From: Clostridiales bacterium
GTDB taxonomy: Bacteria; Bacillota; Clostridia; Christensenellales; Pumilibacteraceae
DNA length: 64,000 nucleotides
NCBI GenBank assembly: GCA_022508485.1
Contig: JAFLVD010000004.1
Location: forward strand, 48,946 to 112,945
Direction: 5' to 3'
The position numbers and the translations under genes were made by a program. Shown piece after piece: positions 36,951 through 45,748 of this stretch (position 1 is the first letter of the stretch; the number at the start of each line of letters is the position of its first letter). Under the pieces are notes generated by a model. It did not search any database, had not been told where the DNA came from, and saw only the letters and a program-made list of their open reading frames with translations.

Positions 36951-37958
36951 TTATATTTTAAGCTCGCCGACAAGCTCGGTTGCTATGGTGTTATCTACCG
37001 CGAGCGTGTAGTCGGCGCGAGAGGACAAGGTGCCCGCGTTTTCCATAATGTCTTGAAGCCTATCGAAGCTTTCGCGGCTCATAACGGGAGTGGGCGCCCA
37101 TGCTTCTATGCCGAGATAGCTTTTTACCGAGTCGGCAATAGACGTTTCGCTCGTTCCCACAAAGGAGGGTGCAAGCGCTTTTGCAACAACCTCGGGCGTG
37201 TTTTCGGTCATATATTTGTATCCTTTCAGTACGGCGCGCAGGAACCGTTTGGCGGTGTCGGCGTTTTTCTTCAGGTACGACTTTTGCGCCGAGAACGCGG
37301 TGTACGGAACGTCGCCCGAAGCCTCTCCGACCGAGGCTACGATATATCCCTTGCCGGCGCGTACGTATTCCGAGGCGGTCGGCTCGAACATAGTCGTATA
37401 GTCGATGGACTTGTCGGTGTCGAACGTGCCTACCATCGCGTCGAACGCAACCTTCGTGTCGAATAGGTCGGGATTGTCGGTCGATACGCCGTTGGTGTTA
37501 AGGATATACTGAAGCGTCATCGCAGGAACGCCGCCGGGCCGTCCTGCGAGGATATGCTTGCCGGTAAGCGAACTCCATTTAAAGTCGGGCTCTTCCACAC
37601 GCCCTACGAGGAAGGATCCGTCGCGCTGAGTAAGCTGACCGAAAATAACGGGGTAGTCGCGCTGACCTTCGACGTGGCAGTAAATGGTGGCCTCGGGACC
37701 CATTAGCCCGATGTCGGCAGAGCCGGAAATGACCGAGGTCATTACCTTGTCGGCGCCGCCGCCGTTGCTTAGCTCTATTTTGATGTTTTCTTCCTCGAAA
37801 TAGCCCTTGTTTATGGCTATATAAAGCGGCGCGTAAAAGATAGAGTGGGTAACTTCGCTAAGTCTTACCTTAGTCAAGCCGTCGTCCGTGCAGGCGGCAA
37901 ACCCAAACGGTAAAACCGCCATGATGAGTGCAGACAGTACTGCGGTTAGTTTTTTCAT
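36951..37958 (-). CDS. ABC transporter substrate-binding lipoprotein (SsuA/THI5-like)
   Basis: MKKLTAVLSALIMAVLPFGFAAC lipoprotein signal; YAPLYIAINKGYFEEENIKIELSNGGGADKVMTSVISGSADIGLMGPEA. Start at 37958. Confidence 0.88.
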   Translation of the reverse strand: MKKLTAVLSALIMAVLPFGFAACTDDGLTKVRLSEVTHSIFYAPLYIAINKGYFEEENIKIELSNGGGADKVMTSVISGSADIGLMGPEATIYCHVEGQRDYPVIFGQLTQRDGSFLVGRVEEPDFKWSSLTGKHILAGRPGGVPAMTLQYILNTNGVSTDNPDLFDTKVAFDAMVGTFDTDKSIDYTTMFEPTASEYVRAGKGYIVASVGEASGDVPYTAFSAQKSYLKKNADTAKRFLRAVLKGYKYMTENTPEVVAKALAPSFVGTSETSIADSVKSYLGIEAWAPTPVMSRESFDRLQDIMENAGTLSSRADYTLAVDNTIATELVGELKI

Positions 37959-38093
37959 TTTCTTCCTCCGAAATAGAATATATTTCGGTATATGCGCCGC
38001 ACCTTGCATAAGTGCCGACGCGGTTAATAATAATTATTAAGGTATAAAAAATACACAAAATGTAACATTTTGTATCATTTTTGCTTTTTCCTA

Positions 38094-38122
38094 TTGACAT
38101 AATAAAAGGCAAGTGGTAAAAT
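38094..38122 (+). promoter_or_regulatory. Promoter TTGACA-N17-TAAAAT
   Basis: TTGACA 38094-38099, TAAAAT 38117-38122, upstream of ATG 38152 with SD aggagg. Confidence 0.65.
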
Positions 38123-38151
38123 AGAGTATATCATTTTCAGGAGGTAAAAAA

Positions 38152-38694
38152 ATGGCAAAAAAGCAGAAAGGAAGCTTGCTCGGCATAGTTTTCCTTTGTC
38201 TCGTCCTTGTGGGACTCGTACTTGTCGTCGTCGGCATGTTCGTGGGACAGGTGGCGTACACTCACCTCGAAGGTCTCAAAGAAACCGTAACGGAGAATAT
38301 CGGTCTTTTCCATGAAGATTGGGGTAAGGTAATCGACCTTGTTGTTATGAAGATAACATATCCTTCCAACACGCTCGGCGTAATTGCGTTTATCGTAGCG
38401 GCGGTAGGACTTTTGGTTCTTCTCTGCACCGGCGTATTGCAGACCCTTCTCAAAAAGGACGGATCCATCCTTAACATCGTCCGTATTATCGGCGTTGTGC
38501 TTACTGTCGTAGGCGCGGTGCTTATCCTTGTTTCGGGCATCACTATGGCTAACGCTTGCTACGGCGACGCGAAGGAAACGCTCGAAAAAGCGAGCATAAC
38601 CTATGCCCCCGGCATCGGCGTATGGCTCGGTTTTGTGGGTGGCCTTGTCGGCGGCATTTGCGGCACGCTTCCGCTTTTAAAGCCTTTTAAGTAA
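38152..38694 (+). CDS. Small membrane protein, unknown function (4 predicted TM)
   Basis: Hydrophobic segments, good SD and promoter, terminator downstream. Confidence 0.75.
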   Translation: MAKKQKGSLLGIVFLCLVLVGLVLVVVGMFVGQVAYTHLEGLKETVTENIGLFHEDWGKVIDLVVMKITYPSNTLGVIAFIVAAVGLLVLLCTGVLQTLLKKDGSILNIVRIIGVVLTVVGAVLILVSGITMANACYGDAKETLEKASITYAPGIGVWLGFVGGLVGGICGTLPLLKPFK

Positions 38695-38730
38695 ACCGTA
38701 AACATTTTACTTACATATTAAAGCATAAAA

Positions 38731-38756
38731 AAGAGCGCTTCCGTAGCGCTCTTTTT
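38731..38756 (+). terminator. Rho-independent terminator
   Basis: aagagcgct tccgt agcgctctt ttt. Confidence 0.85.
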
Positions 38757-38819
38757 GGTTGCTATTTGTTTGCGTTTTGGGATTAGTTGTGATAAAATTA
38801 TACGCACATAGGAGTTATC

Positions 38820-41387
38820 ATGGATAAAACTTACGATCCCAAACAATTCGAGTCTCGAATAAACAAGCGCTGGCTTGAAAGCGGCTGTTTTTCGCCGCGC
38901 CCCGGCAAGAGGAAAAAGAAGTTTTCTATATGCTTGCCGCCGCCTAATATCACCGGTCAGCTTCACGTAGGGCATGCGATGAATATGACAATTCCCGATT
39001 CGATAGTCAGGTTTAAGCGAATGAAGGGGTACGAAACGCTCTGGCTGCCCGGCTACGACCACGCTTCAATCGCCACCGAGATGAAGGTCGTCGAGGCGAT
39101 GAAGGAAGAGGGTATAAGCAAGGCGGACGTCGGGCGCGACGGGTTTTTAAAGCGCGCTTGGGAATGGAAAAACAAGTACGGCGGCCGTATCGTCGAGCAG
39201 ATGCAGACAATGGGCTTTTCGCTCGACTGGTCGAGAATGTCTTTTACCATGGACGAAAAACGAAGCCGTGCCGTAAAAGAGGTTTTCGTATCGCTGTATA
39301 ACGAGGGTTATATCTATCGCGGCGATAGGATTATAAACTGGTGTCCGTGCTGCAAAACGGCTATTTCGGACGCCGAGGTTGATTATGTGTCCGAGCCGTC
39401 CCACCTATGGCATATAAAATATCCGTACGCAGACGGCAGCGGTTACGTTACCGTCGCAACGACCCGTCCCGAGACTCTTCTCGGCGACACCGCCGTTGCC
39501 GTAAACCCCACCGACAGCCGCTACGCCGGCATGGAAGGGAAAAAAGTAATTGTTCCGCTTGTTGACCGCGAAATTCCCATTGTGTTCGACGAGTACGTCG
39601 AAAAGGACTTCGGTACCGGCGCCGTTAAAATAACGCCTGCGCACGACCCCAACGACTTTGAGGTGGGGACGCGCCACGGGCTTAAAATCATTCGCGTAAT
39701 GAACGACGACGGCACGATGAACGCCGAGGCAGGCAAGTACGAGGGTATGCCCAGAGACAAGGCGCGCGCGGCGATTGTAAAAGACCTCGAGGCGCTCGGC
39801 CTTCTCGAAAAGACGGAGGACTACACGCACAACGTAGGGCATTGCTACCGCTGCAAGGAAACGGTAGAGCCTATCGTGTCCAAGCAATGGTTTGTACGAA
39901 TGAAAGAGCTTACCGCGCCGGCAATCGACGCGGTTAGGACGGGAAAGATAAAGTTTATTCCCAAACGCTTCGAAAAGCATTATTTTAACTGGACGGAAAA
40001 TATCCGCGACTGGTGCATATCCCGTCAGCTTTGGTGGGGACACCGCATACCCGTTTACTACTGCGACGACTGCGGCAAGGAAATAGCGAGCAAAGAGGAT
40101 ATTACCGTTTGTCCGCATTGCGGAAGCAAGGTGCGGCAGGACGAGGACGTACTCGATACCTGGTTCTCGTCGGCGCTTTGGCCGTTTTCCACGCTCGGTT
40201 GGCCGGACGAAACGGACGACCTTAAAAAGTTCTATCCGACCGATCTTCTCGTAACCGCGTACGATATAATAACGTTCTGGGTGTCGCGAATGATTTTTGC
40301 CGGAATAAAGTTTACCGGCGAGGTTCCGTTTAAGGAAGTGTATATCCACGGTCTTGTGCGCGACGGGCAGGGCAGAAAGATGAGTAAGTCGTCCGGAAAC
40401 GGCGTCGATCCGCTCGAAGTAGTATCTACAACCGGCGCGGACGCGCTCAGGTTTTCGCTCGTTAACGGCATAGCTCGAGGGGGCGACGTGTGTTTTTCGG
40501 CGTCCTCGCTCAACTCGTACCGCAACTTTATGAATAAGCTCTATAACGCGGCGCGGTTTGTTATCGGCGCGTGCGAGCAGTACGGTTACTTGGAAAAGCC
40601 CAAGCCTCTTACCGTTGCCGACGGCTGGCTTACGAATAAACTCAATACGCTTATAGGCGCGGTTACCTCGTCCATGAACAAGTACGACGTCGGCCACGCC
40701 GCAACGCTGTTGTACGATTTTATTTGGGACGAGTTCTGCGACTGGTATATCGAGCTTGCAAAGGTTCAGCTTAAAACAGGCGACGCTAAAAACACCGCCG
40801 GGCTTTTAAAATACGCGCTCGAAACGCTGTTAAAGCTTGTTCATCCGATTATTCCGTTTATAACGACAGAGATTTACGATAACCTTCCCGGAAGTCAAGG
40901 CGAGCTTATGCTTCTCGATTATCCGACAAAAAAGCGCGGCGACTACTCGGCGGCGGAAAAGACGACCGAAAAGCTTAAAGAGTGTATTCGCGCCGTCAGA
41001 AATCTCAAACAGACAAACGCCGCGGTCGAAAAACAGCCGAAGGTGTATTGCGAGGGCGACGAGGATTTATGCGAGGCGATACTTTACTATCTGCCGTCGC
41101 TTGCCAAAACCGCCGATGCGGAAATCGGCTCGACAAGCGCCGACCACGCGCTTATTACTCAGGACGGCGTTAGGCTTTACATTCCGCTCGCCGACACAAA
41201 CAAGGAAAAAGAGCGGCTCGAAAAAGAGCTTGAGTTCTGCAAAAAAGAGCTTGCGCTCGCTCAGTCCAAGCTTAACAATCAGGGCTTCGTTTCGCGCGCG
41301 CCGGCTAAGCTTGTCGACGCGGAAAAGGAAAAGGTCGCGTCTTTTACCGAGCGTATCGCCGCAATTACGCAGAAATTGGGGAAGTAA
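38820..41387 (+). CDS. valS: Valyl-tRNA synthetase
   Basis: PPPNITGQLHVGHAMNMTIPD (HIGH), DGQGRKMSKSSGNGVDP (KMSKS), DVLDTWFSSALWPFSTLGWP, C-terminal coiled-coil arm. Confidence 0.97.
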   Translation: MDKTYDPKQFESRINKRWLESGCFSPRPGKRKKKFSICLPPPNITGQLHVGHAMNMTIPDSIVRFKRMKGYETLWLPGYDHASIATEMKVVEAMKEEGISKADVGRDGFLKRAWEWKNKYGGRIVEQMQTMGFSLDWSRMSFTMDEKRSRAVKEVFVSLYNEGYIYRGDRIINWCPCCKTAISDAEVDYVSEPSHLWHIKYPYADGSGYVTVATTRPETLLGDTAVAVNPTDSRYAGMEGKKVIVPLVDREIPIVFDEYVEKDFGTGAVKITPAHDPNDFEVGTRHGLKIIRVMNDDGTMNAEAGKYEGMPRDKARAAIVKDLEALGLLEKTEDYTHNVGHCYRCKETVEPIVSKQWFVRMKELTAPAIDAVRTGKIKFIPKRFEKHYFNWTENIRDWCISRQLWWGHRIPVYYCDDCGKEIASKEDITVCPHCGSKVRQDEDVLDTWFSSALWPFSTLGWPDETDDLKKFYPTDLLVTAYDIITFWVSRMIFAGIKFTGEVPFKEVYIHGLVRDGQGRKMSKSSGNGVDPLEVVSTTGADALRFSLVNGIARGGDVCFSASSLNSYRNFMNKLYNAARFVIGACEQYGYLEKPKPLTVADGWLTNKLNTLIGAVTSSMNKYDVGHAATLLYDFIWDEFCDWYIELAKVQLKTGDAKNTAGLLKYALETLLKLVHPIIPFITTEIYDNLPGSQGELMLLDYPTKKRGDYSAAEKTTEKLKECIRAVRNLKQTNAAVEKQPKVYCEGDEDLCEAILYYLPSLAKTADAEIGSTSADHALITQDGVRLYIPLADTNKEKERLEKELEFCKKELALAQSKLNNQGFVSRAPAKLVDAEKEKVASFTERIAAITQKLGK

Positions 41388-41589
41388 ATATCCTTTAATT
41401 TTACTGCGAGGATATTAAGCAAAAGATATTTACTTTTATCGCGAAACGTGATATACTATAATACCCGTTGTATCGCAAGCATAGGTTAGTTAACGTTTTA
41501 CATATAATAAATCTTCGTTTGCGGTATAATAAACACATATTAAGTTTAACACGCATTAGCCCCACAATACAATTTGAGAGGTCGGCGCA

Positions 41590-42114
41590 TTGGACCAGTC
41601 CGAAGAGGAACTACTTAATAAGTTAATCGTCTTGTTTGTATTCGACAAAATGGATATTTCGCTCGACGAGAAAACCATCATCAACATCTGCTACACGCAG
41701 AACGGTTGGATGATGCCTTTGTATTGCATGGACGCCATACAGAAGCTTGTAAAAGCCAACTTTATTCACCAGCAATCGCGCGGTAAGGAAAAGCTTTACA
41801 CAATGACTCCCGACGGCAGGATTTGCCTTGCCAATTTCTATTCGCGTATTCCCGAATCGCTTCGCCAAGAGATAAGCGACTATGTAAAAGAAAACCGCAT
41901 GTCGTTTAAACGGCAGCAGGAATACCGTCATACATATTATAAAAACAACGACGGCACGTATACCGTTTGGCTTAGGATTGTTCAGCCGTCGTCCACGCTT
42001 ATGGACCTTAAATTTGTCGTCGCAAACAACAAAACGGCAAAAAGCATACACGAAAACTGGGAGAAAAAGGCGGCGGACATTTACCTTCTTCTTCACGACC
42101 AGCTTATAGAGTGA
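41590..42114 (+). CDS. DUF4364-family protein, TTG start
   Basis: LLNKLIVLFVFDKMDISLDEKTIINICYTQNGWMMPLYCMDAIQKLVKANFI; SD gagagg. Confidence 0.82.
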   Translation: MDQSEEELLNKLIVLFVFDKMDISLDEKTIINICYTQNGWMMPLYCMDAIQKLVKANFIHQQSRGKEKLYTMTPDGRICLANFYSRIPESLRQEISDYVKENRMSFKRQQEYRHTYYKNNDGTYTVWLRIVQPSSTLMDLKFVVANNKTAKSIHENWEKKAADIYLLLHDQLIE

Positions 42115-42121
42115 GGTTACT

Positions 42122-42373
42122 ATGGAAAGATACGTTACGCAAGGAACATGCTCGCGCGAAATAGATTTCGAGGTAGAGGGCAACAAGCTCGTTTCCGTCA
42201 AGTTCGTTCACGGCTGCGCCGGCAACACGCAGGGCGTTTCGAGGCTTGCCGTAGGGCGCGACATCGACGAGGTGATAGAGCTTTTGTCGGGAATAGTCTG
42301 CCGTAACGGTACGTCTTGTCCCGACCAGCTCGCAAAAGCGCTTATCGAATACAAAAAGTCGCATAACGCTTGA
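42122..42373 (+). CDS. TSCPD-domain (TIGR03905-type) protein
   Basis: YVTQGTCSREIDFEVEGNKLVSVKFVHGCAGNTQGVSRLAVGRDIDEVIELLSGIVCRNGTSCPDQLAKAL (ends in a TSCPDQLA motif). Confidence 0.9.
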   Translation: MERYVTQGTCSREIDFEVEGNKLVSVKFVHGCAGNTQGVSRLAVGRDIDEVIELLSGIVCRNGTSCPDQLAKALIEYKKSHNA

Positions 42374-42393
42374 TTTTTTACACAACGGATAAT

Positions 42394-42993
42394 ATGACAA
42401 CTAAGCGACTTGTTTACATAGCCGTCTTTACGGCGCTTATAATAGTGGGTGGGCTAATATCGATTCCCATTCCGTTTACGTCGGTCGAGGTTTCACTGCA
42501 AACGGTTTTTGTGCTTATGGCAGGACTTATCCTCGGTGCGCGCGACGGCGCGATTTCCGTTATCGTGTACATAATAATGGGGCTTATAGGGCTTCCCGTG
42601 TTTACCAAAGGCGGCGGAATAGGATACGTGCTTCAACCGTCGTTCGGGTACCTTATAGGCTTTATTATAGGCGCCTTTCTTTCCGGCGTTGTTATTAACA
42701 GATTTACCAAAAAGAAAACGGTGGGCAGGGCGTTTGTCGCAACTCTTATCGGCATGATTCCCGTTTACGTTTTGGGCATAACTTATCAGGTGCTTATTAT
42801 GTACTACTATTTGCACACCGCCGCGGCTGCCGCTTTCGCGTCGGTGCCGGCAATAGGCGTACTCGCGGTAAAGGACGCGGTTTTGTGCGGACTTGTATGT
42901 ATGCTGTACCCGTCGATAAGTAGGGCGGTTAAGCTCGACCGCCCGTCGAAATCTTCGCGCCGCGACGCTCTTACCGACGAAGCGAATAAATGA
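42394..42993 (+). CDS. bioY: Biotin transporter BioY family (ECF S component)
   Basis: AVFTALIIVGGLISIPIPFTSVEVSLQTVFVLMAGLILGARDGAISVIVYIIMGLIGLPVFTKGGGIGYVLQPSFGYLIGF. Start 42394; track ORF starts at 42370. Confidence 0.9.
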   Translation: MTTKRLVYIAVFTALIIVGGLISIPIPFTSVEVSLQTVFVLMAGLILGARDGAISVIVYIIMGLIGLPVFTKGGGIGYVLQPSFGYLIGFIIGAFLSGVVINRFTKKKTVGRAFVATLIGMIPVYVLGITYQVLIMYYYLHTAAAAAFASVPAIGVLAVKDAVLCGLVCMLYPSISRAVKLDRPSKSSRRDALTDEANK

Positions 42994-43011
42994 TACTTTG
43001 TTTATAAGGCT

Positions 43012-43042
43012 ACCGCAGGCAGAACGCTCTGCGGTTTTTTTT
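43012..43042 (+). terminator. Rho-independent terminator
   Basis: accgcag gcagaacgct ctgcggt tttttt. Confidence 0.8.
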
Positions 43043-43213
43043 GTGCAATAAGTTTTTCATTCGGTGCTCGGCGCGGCGGACAATTCGTCGGACGAAAAAA
43101 CTATGGTCAAATTATACAAAATTCTCGTATATCTTTATGCAGTTTTATATTGAAAAGATTTTTTCGAGGTAGTATAATAACAGTATAAAAACCAATTAAA
43201 TAAGGAGAAAATT

Positions 43214-45415
43214 ATGGCAAGTTTGTCGCTTAGACACATCTACAAAATCTACGCCGGCGGTGTTCGCGCCGTCAGCGATTTTAACCTCGACATCGACGAT
43301 AAGGAATTTATCGTATTCGTCGGACCGTCCGGTTGCGGAAAGTCGACCACGCTTCGTATGATAGCAGGTCTCGAGGACATCTCGGAAGGCGAGCTTTACA
43401 TCGACGATCAGCTCGTTAACGACAGGGAACCTAAGGACCGCGATATAGCGATGGTTTTCCAGAACTACGCGCTTTATCCGCACATGACCGTTTACGACAA
43501 CATGGCGTTCGGTCTGCGCCTTAGACACGTTCCTGCCGACATAATCGACGAGAAGGTGCAGGAAGCGGCAAGCATACTCGGCATTAAGCACTTGCTGTCC
43601 CGTCGTCCGAAGGCTTTGTCCGGCGGTCAGCGCCAGCGCGTTGCGCTCGGTCGTGCTATCGTTCGCGAACCTAAGGTTTTCCTTCTCGACGAGCCGCTCA
43701 GTAACCTCGACGCAAAGCTGCGCGTTCAGATGCGTACCGAGATAACCAAGATTCACCACCGCCTTGCGACTACGTTTATTTACGTTACTCACGACCAGAC
43801 CGAGGCTATGACGATGGGTACCCGTATCGTCGTTATGAAGGACGGTATCGTTCAACAGGTCGATACCCCTACGACCCTTTACGACAATCCGGCAAACCTC
43901 TTCGTCGCGTGCTTCCTCGGCTCACCGCAGATGAATATTTTCAACGCCAAGCTCGTTGAGGAAAACGGCGAGGTGTACGCGCTCATAGGCGAGACCAACA
44001 AGGTGCTCATTCCCAAATCCCGTGCAAAACGCCTTATCGACGTTAACACTATCGGCAAGGACGTTCTCCTCGGTATCCGTCCCGAAGACGTGCATTACGA
44101 GCAGAGTCTCGTCGAGGCGCATCCCGATTGCGTAATCAACGCCACCGTCGACGTTATAGAGAACCTCGGTAACGAGACCATTCTTTACCTTAACGTAGAG
44201 GGCAAAGAGGACTATACCATTTCCCGTGTTAACGCGCGCTACTCGTTTACTCAGGGCGAGGAAGTCAAGATGTATCTTGCCACCGACCACGCTCACTTGT
44301 TCGACCCGACGACCGAGTTTACGCTTATGGGTGTTCCCGACTACAACCTTATTCCGGCAAAGACGGTTGCCATCGACGGAACGCTTGCCGTCGTGTTCGG
44401 CGATACATGCATTAAGCTTCCTGCGTCGGTTACCGAGCGCATTACCGATCCGTCCATAATCAATAACGACGTTACTCTCGCGCTTCCGCCTAAGGCGTTT
44501 AAGTCCGAGCGCACCTCCGACGACGATATCGAGATAGAAGGCGTTGCGGAATTCTTCGATAACTATCCTCGCTTCAAAGCGGTGTATGTTGCCGTTCCCG
44601 GTATGCAAAACTACCTTATCGTAGCGCGCGGCCTCGACGAGCAGTTTAACGGCGGCGAAACACTCAAAGTTTACATCAATCCTGCCGACGTTCAGCTCTT
44701 TAACGACAAGGAAGAGCGTATCATTACCGAAAAGGTTGTTACCGGAAACGAGACGGTCGGCACCATTACCGAGGAAAACGGCGTTTATACCTACAAGCTC
44801 GCTTCCGAAAGCGGCAAATGCAAGCTTAACTACAACAACTACGCGGTTGAGGTAGGTCCTACCGGCGAGAAGGTGTCGAAAAAGCTTATCGAATCGCTTC
44901 CCACCGCCATTGCGGAAACGCCAATTCATATTCTTTCGACCGGCTTCTCCATCGATAAAGACGACATAACAAAAACGCCCAAGATGGTTATAAACGGCGT
45001 TATCAAGAACCTCGACGAGTACCGCAAGAACGCGGTCGTTACGGTAGAGGTGCCCGGCTTTAACGGCGACGTAACTGCGGTTATCCATAAGTTCGCAGGC
45101 TACAACATTCACGACAGAATTAAGCTTGCCGTAAATCCCGAAGCGGTTGTTATCGGCACCTACGAAAAGATCGGAACCGTTATCGAAAAGGCGCAGGAAG
45201 AGGGCGAGCTTCGCTACAAAGAGATTCTTGCCGCACGCGAGAAGGAAAAAGAGCTTGAAGCGGCTGCCAAAAAGCCCGTAAAAGAGCAAGCCGCGGCAAA
45301 GACCGAAGAGGATGCGTCTGCACCTGCGGCTAAAAAGCCGGCGAAAAAAGCGGCTGCCAAAAAGCCGGCGGCCAAAAAGGCGCCCGTAAAAAAGCCGTCC
45401 GCAAAAAAGAAATAA
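43214..45415 (+). CDS. ABC transporter ATP-binding protein, UgpC/MsmK-like, with large C-terminal extension and Lys/Ala/Pro-rich tail
   Basis: FVGPSGCGKSTTLRMIAGLEDIS, LSGGQRQRVALGRAIVREPKVFLLDEPLSNLDAKLR, VTHDQTEAMTMG; 733 aa; tail PAAKKPAKKAAAKKPAAKKAPVKKPSAKKK. Confidence 0.93.
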   Translation: MASLSLRHIYKIYAGGVRAVSDFNLDIDDKEFIVFVGPSGCGKSTTLRMIAGLEDISEGELYIDDQLVNDREPKDRDIAMVFQNYALYPHMTVYDNMAFGLRLRHVPADIIDEKVQEAASILGIKHLLSRRPKALSGGQRQRVALGRAIVREPKVFLLDEPLSNLDAKLRVQMRTEITKIHHRLATTFIYVTHDQTEAMTMGTRIVVMKDGIVQQVDTPTTLYDNPANLFVACFLGSPQMNIFNAKLVEENGEVYALIGETNKVLIPKSRAKRLIDVNTIGKDVLLGIRPEDVHYEQSLVEAHPDCVINATVDVIENLGNETILYLNVEGKEDYTISRVNARYSFTQGEEVKMYLATDHAHLFDPTTEFTLMGVPDYNLIPAKTVAIDGTLAVVFGDTCIKLPASVTERITDPSIINNDVTLALPPKAFKSERTSDDDIEIEGVAEFFDNYPRFKAVYVAVPGMQNYLIVARGLDEQFNGGETLKVYINPADVQLFNDKEERIITEKVVTGNETVGTITEENGVYTYKLASESGKCKLNYNNYAVEVGPTGEKVSKKLIESLPTAIAETPIHILSTGFSIDKDDITKTPKMVINGVIKNLDEYRKNAVVTVEVPGFNGDVTAVIHKFAGYNIHDRIKLAVNPEAVVIGTYEKIGTVIEKAQEEGELRYKEILAAREKEKELEAAAKKPVKEQAAAKTEEDASAPAAKKPAKKAAAKKPAAKKAPVKKPSAKKK

Positions 45416-45442
45416 TAAGTAATATTAAATAATAAAATTCAG

Positions 45443-45475
45443 CCGCCTGTCCGAATATCGGACGGGCGGTTTCTT
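45443..45475 (+). terminator. Rho-independent terminator
   Basis: ccgcctgtccg aatat cggacgggcgg tttctttt. Confidence 0.75.
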
Positions 45476-45688
45476 TTGGGGCGAAATAAGTAATAAAAAG
45501 AAAAAATCCTCAACTATTGTTAAGGAAATTTTCTCTTCGCATATCGCGAAATCATATTGTAAAGCAATTACGTATTCAATTAAGAAGGAATCGCTTTACA
45601 CTTGTATTATGTGTAGGAATCGGGATTATATGCAAGGTTTATAATTTTTTTTATGTTTCGTAATTCGCCAAGCCTTCGGCTTGCCAAT

Positions 45689-45713
45689 AAAAAAGGACCG
45701 CGGCGCGATCCTT
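45689..45713 (-). terminator. Rho-independent terminator of cysS
   Basis: Reverse strand: aaggatcgc gcc gcggtcctt ttttattg. Confidence 0.7.
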
Positions 45714-45748
45714 ACTTATTAGATTTTATCTATTACTTATCGGTAACG

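Noticed and set aside
36124-37011. 295-aa plus-strand ORF
   Set aside because: Antisense to the SsuB-like gene and the 3' end of the SsuA-like gene, both strongly supported on the minus strand.
37959-38040. Considered a TPP riboswitch upstream of the THI5-like transporter
   Set aside because: No CUGAGA or ACCUGAUCUGGAUAAUGCCAGCGUAGGGA-like consensus.
38695-38819. Considered a T-box leader for valS
   Set aside because: The region after the upstream terminator is only about 60 nt and has no T-box consensus.
39405-40697. 430-aa minus-strand ORF
   Set aside because: Fully antisense to valS; composition artefact.
43922-45289. 455-aa minus-strand ORF
   Set aside because: Antisense to the MsmK-like ATPase; no recognisable motif.
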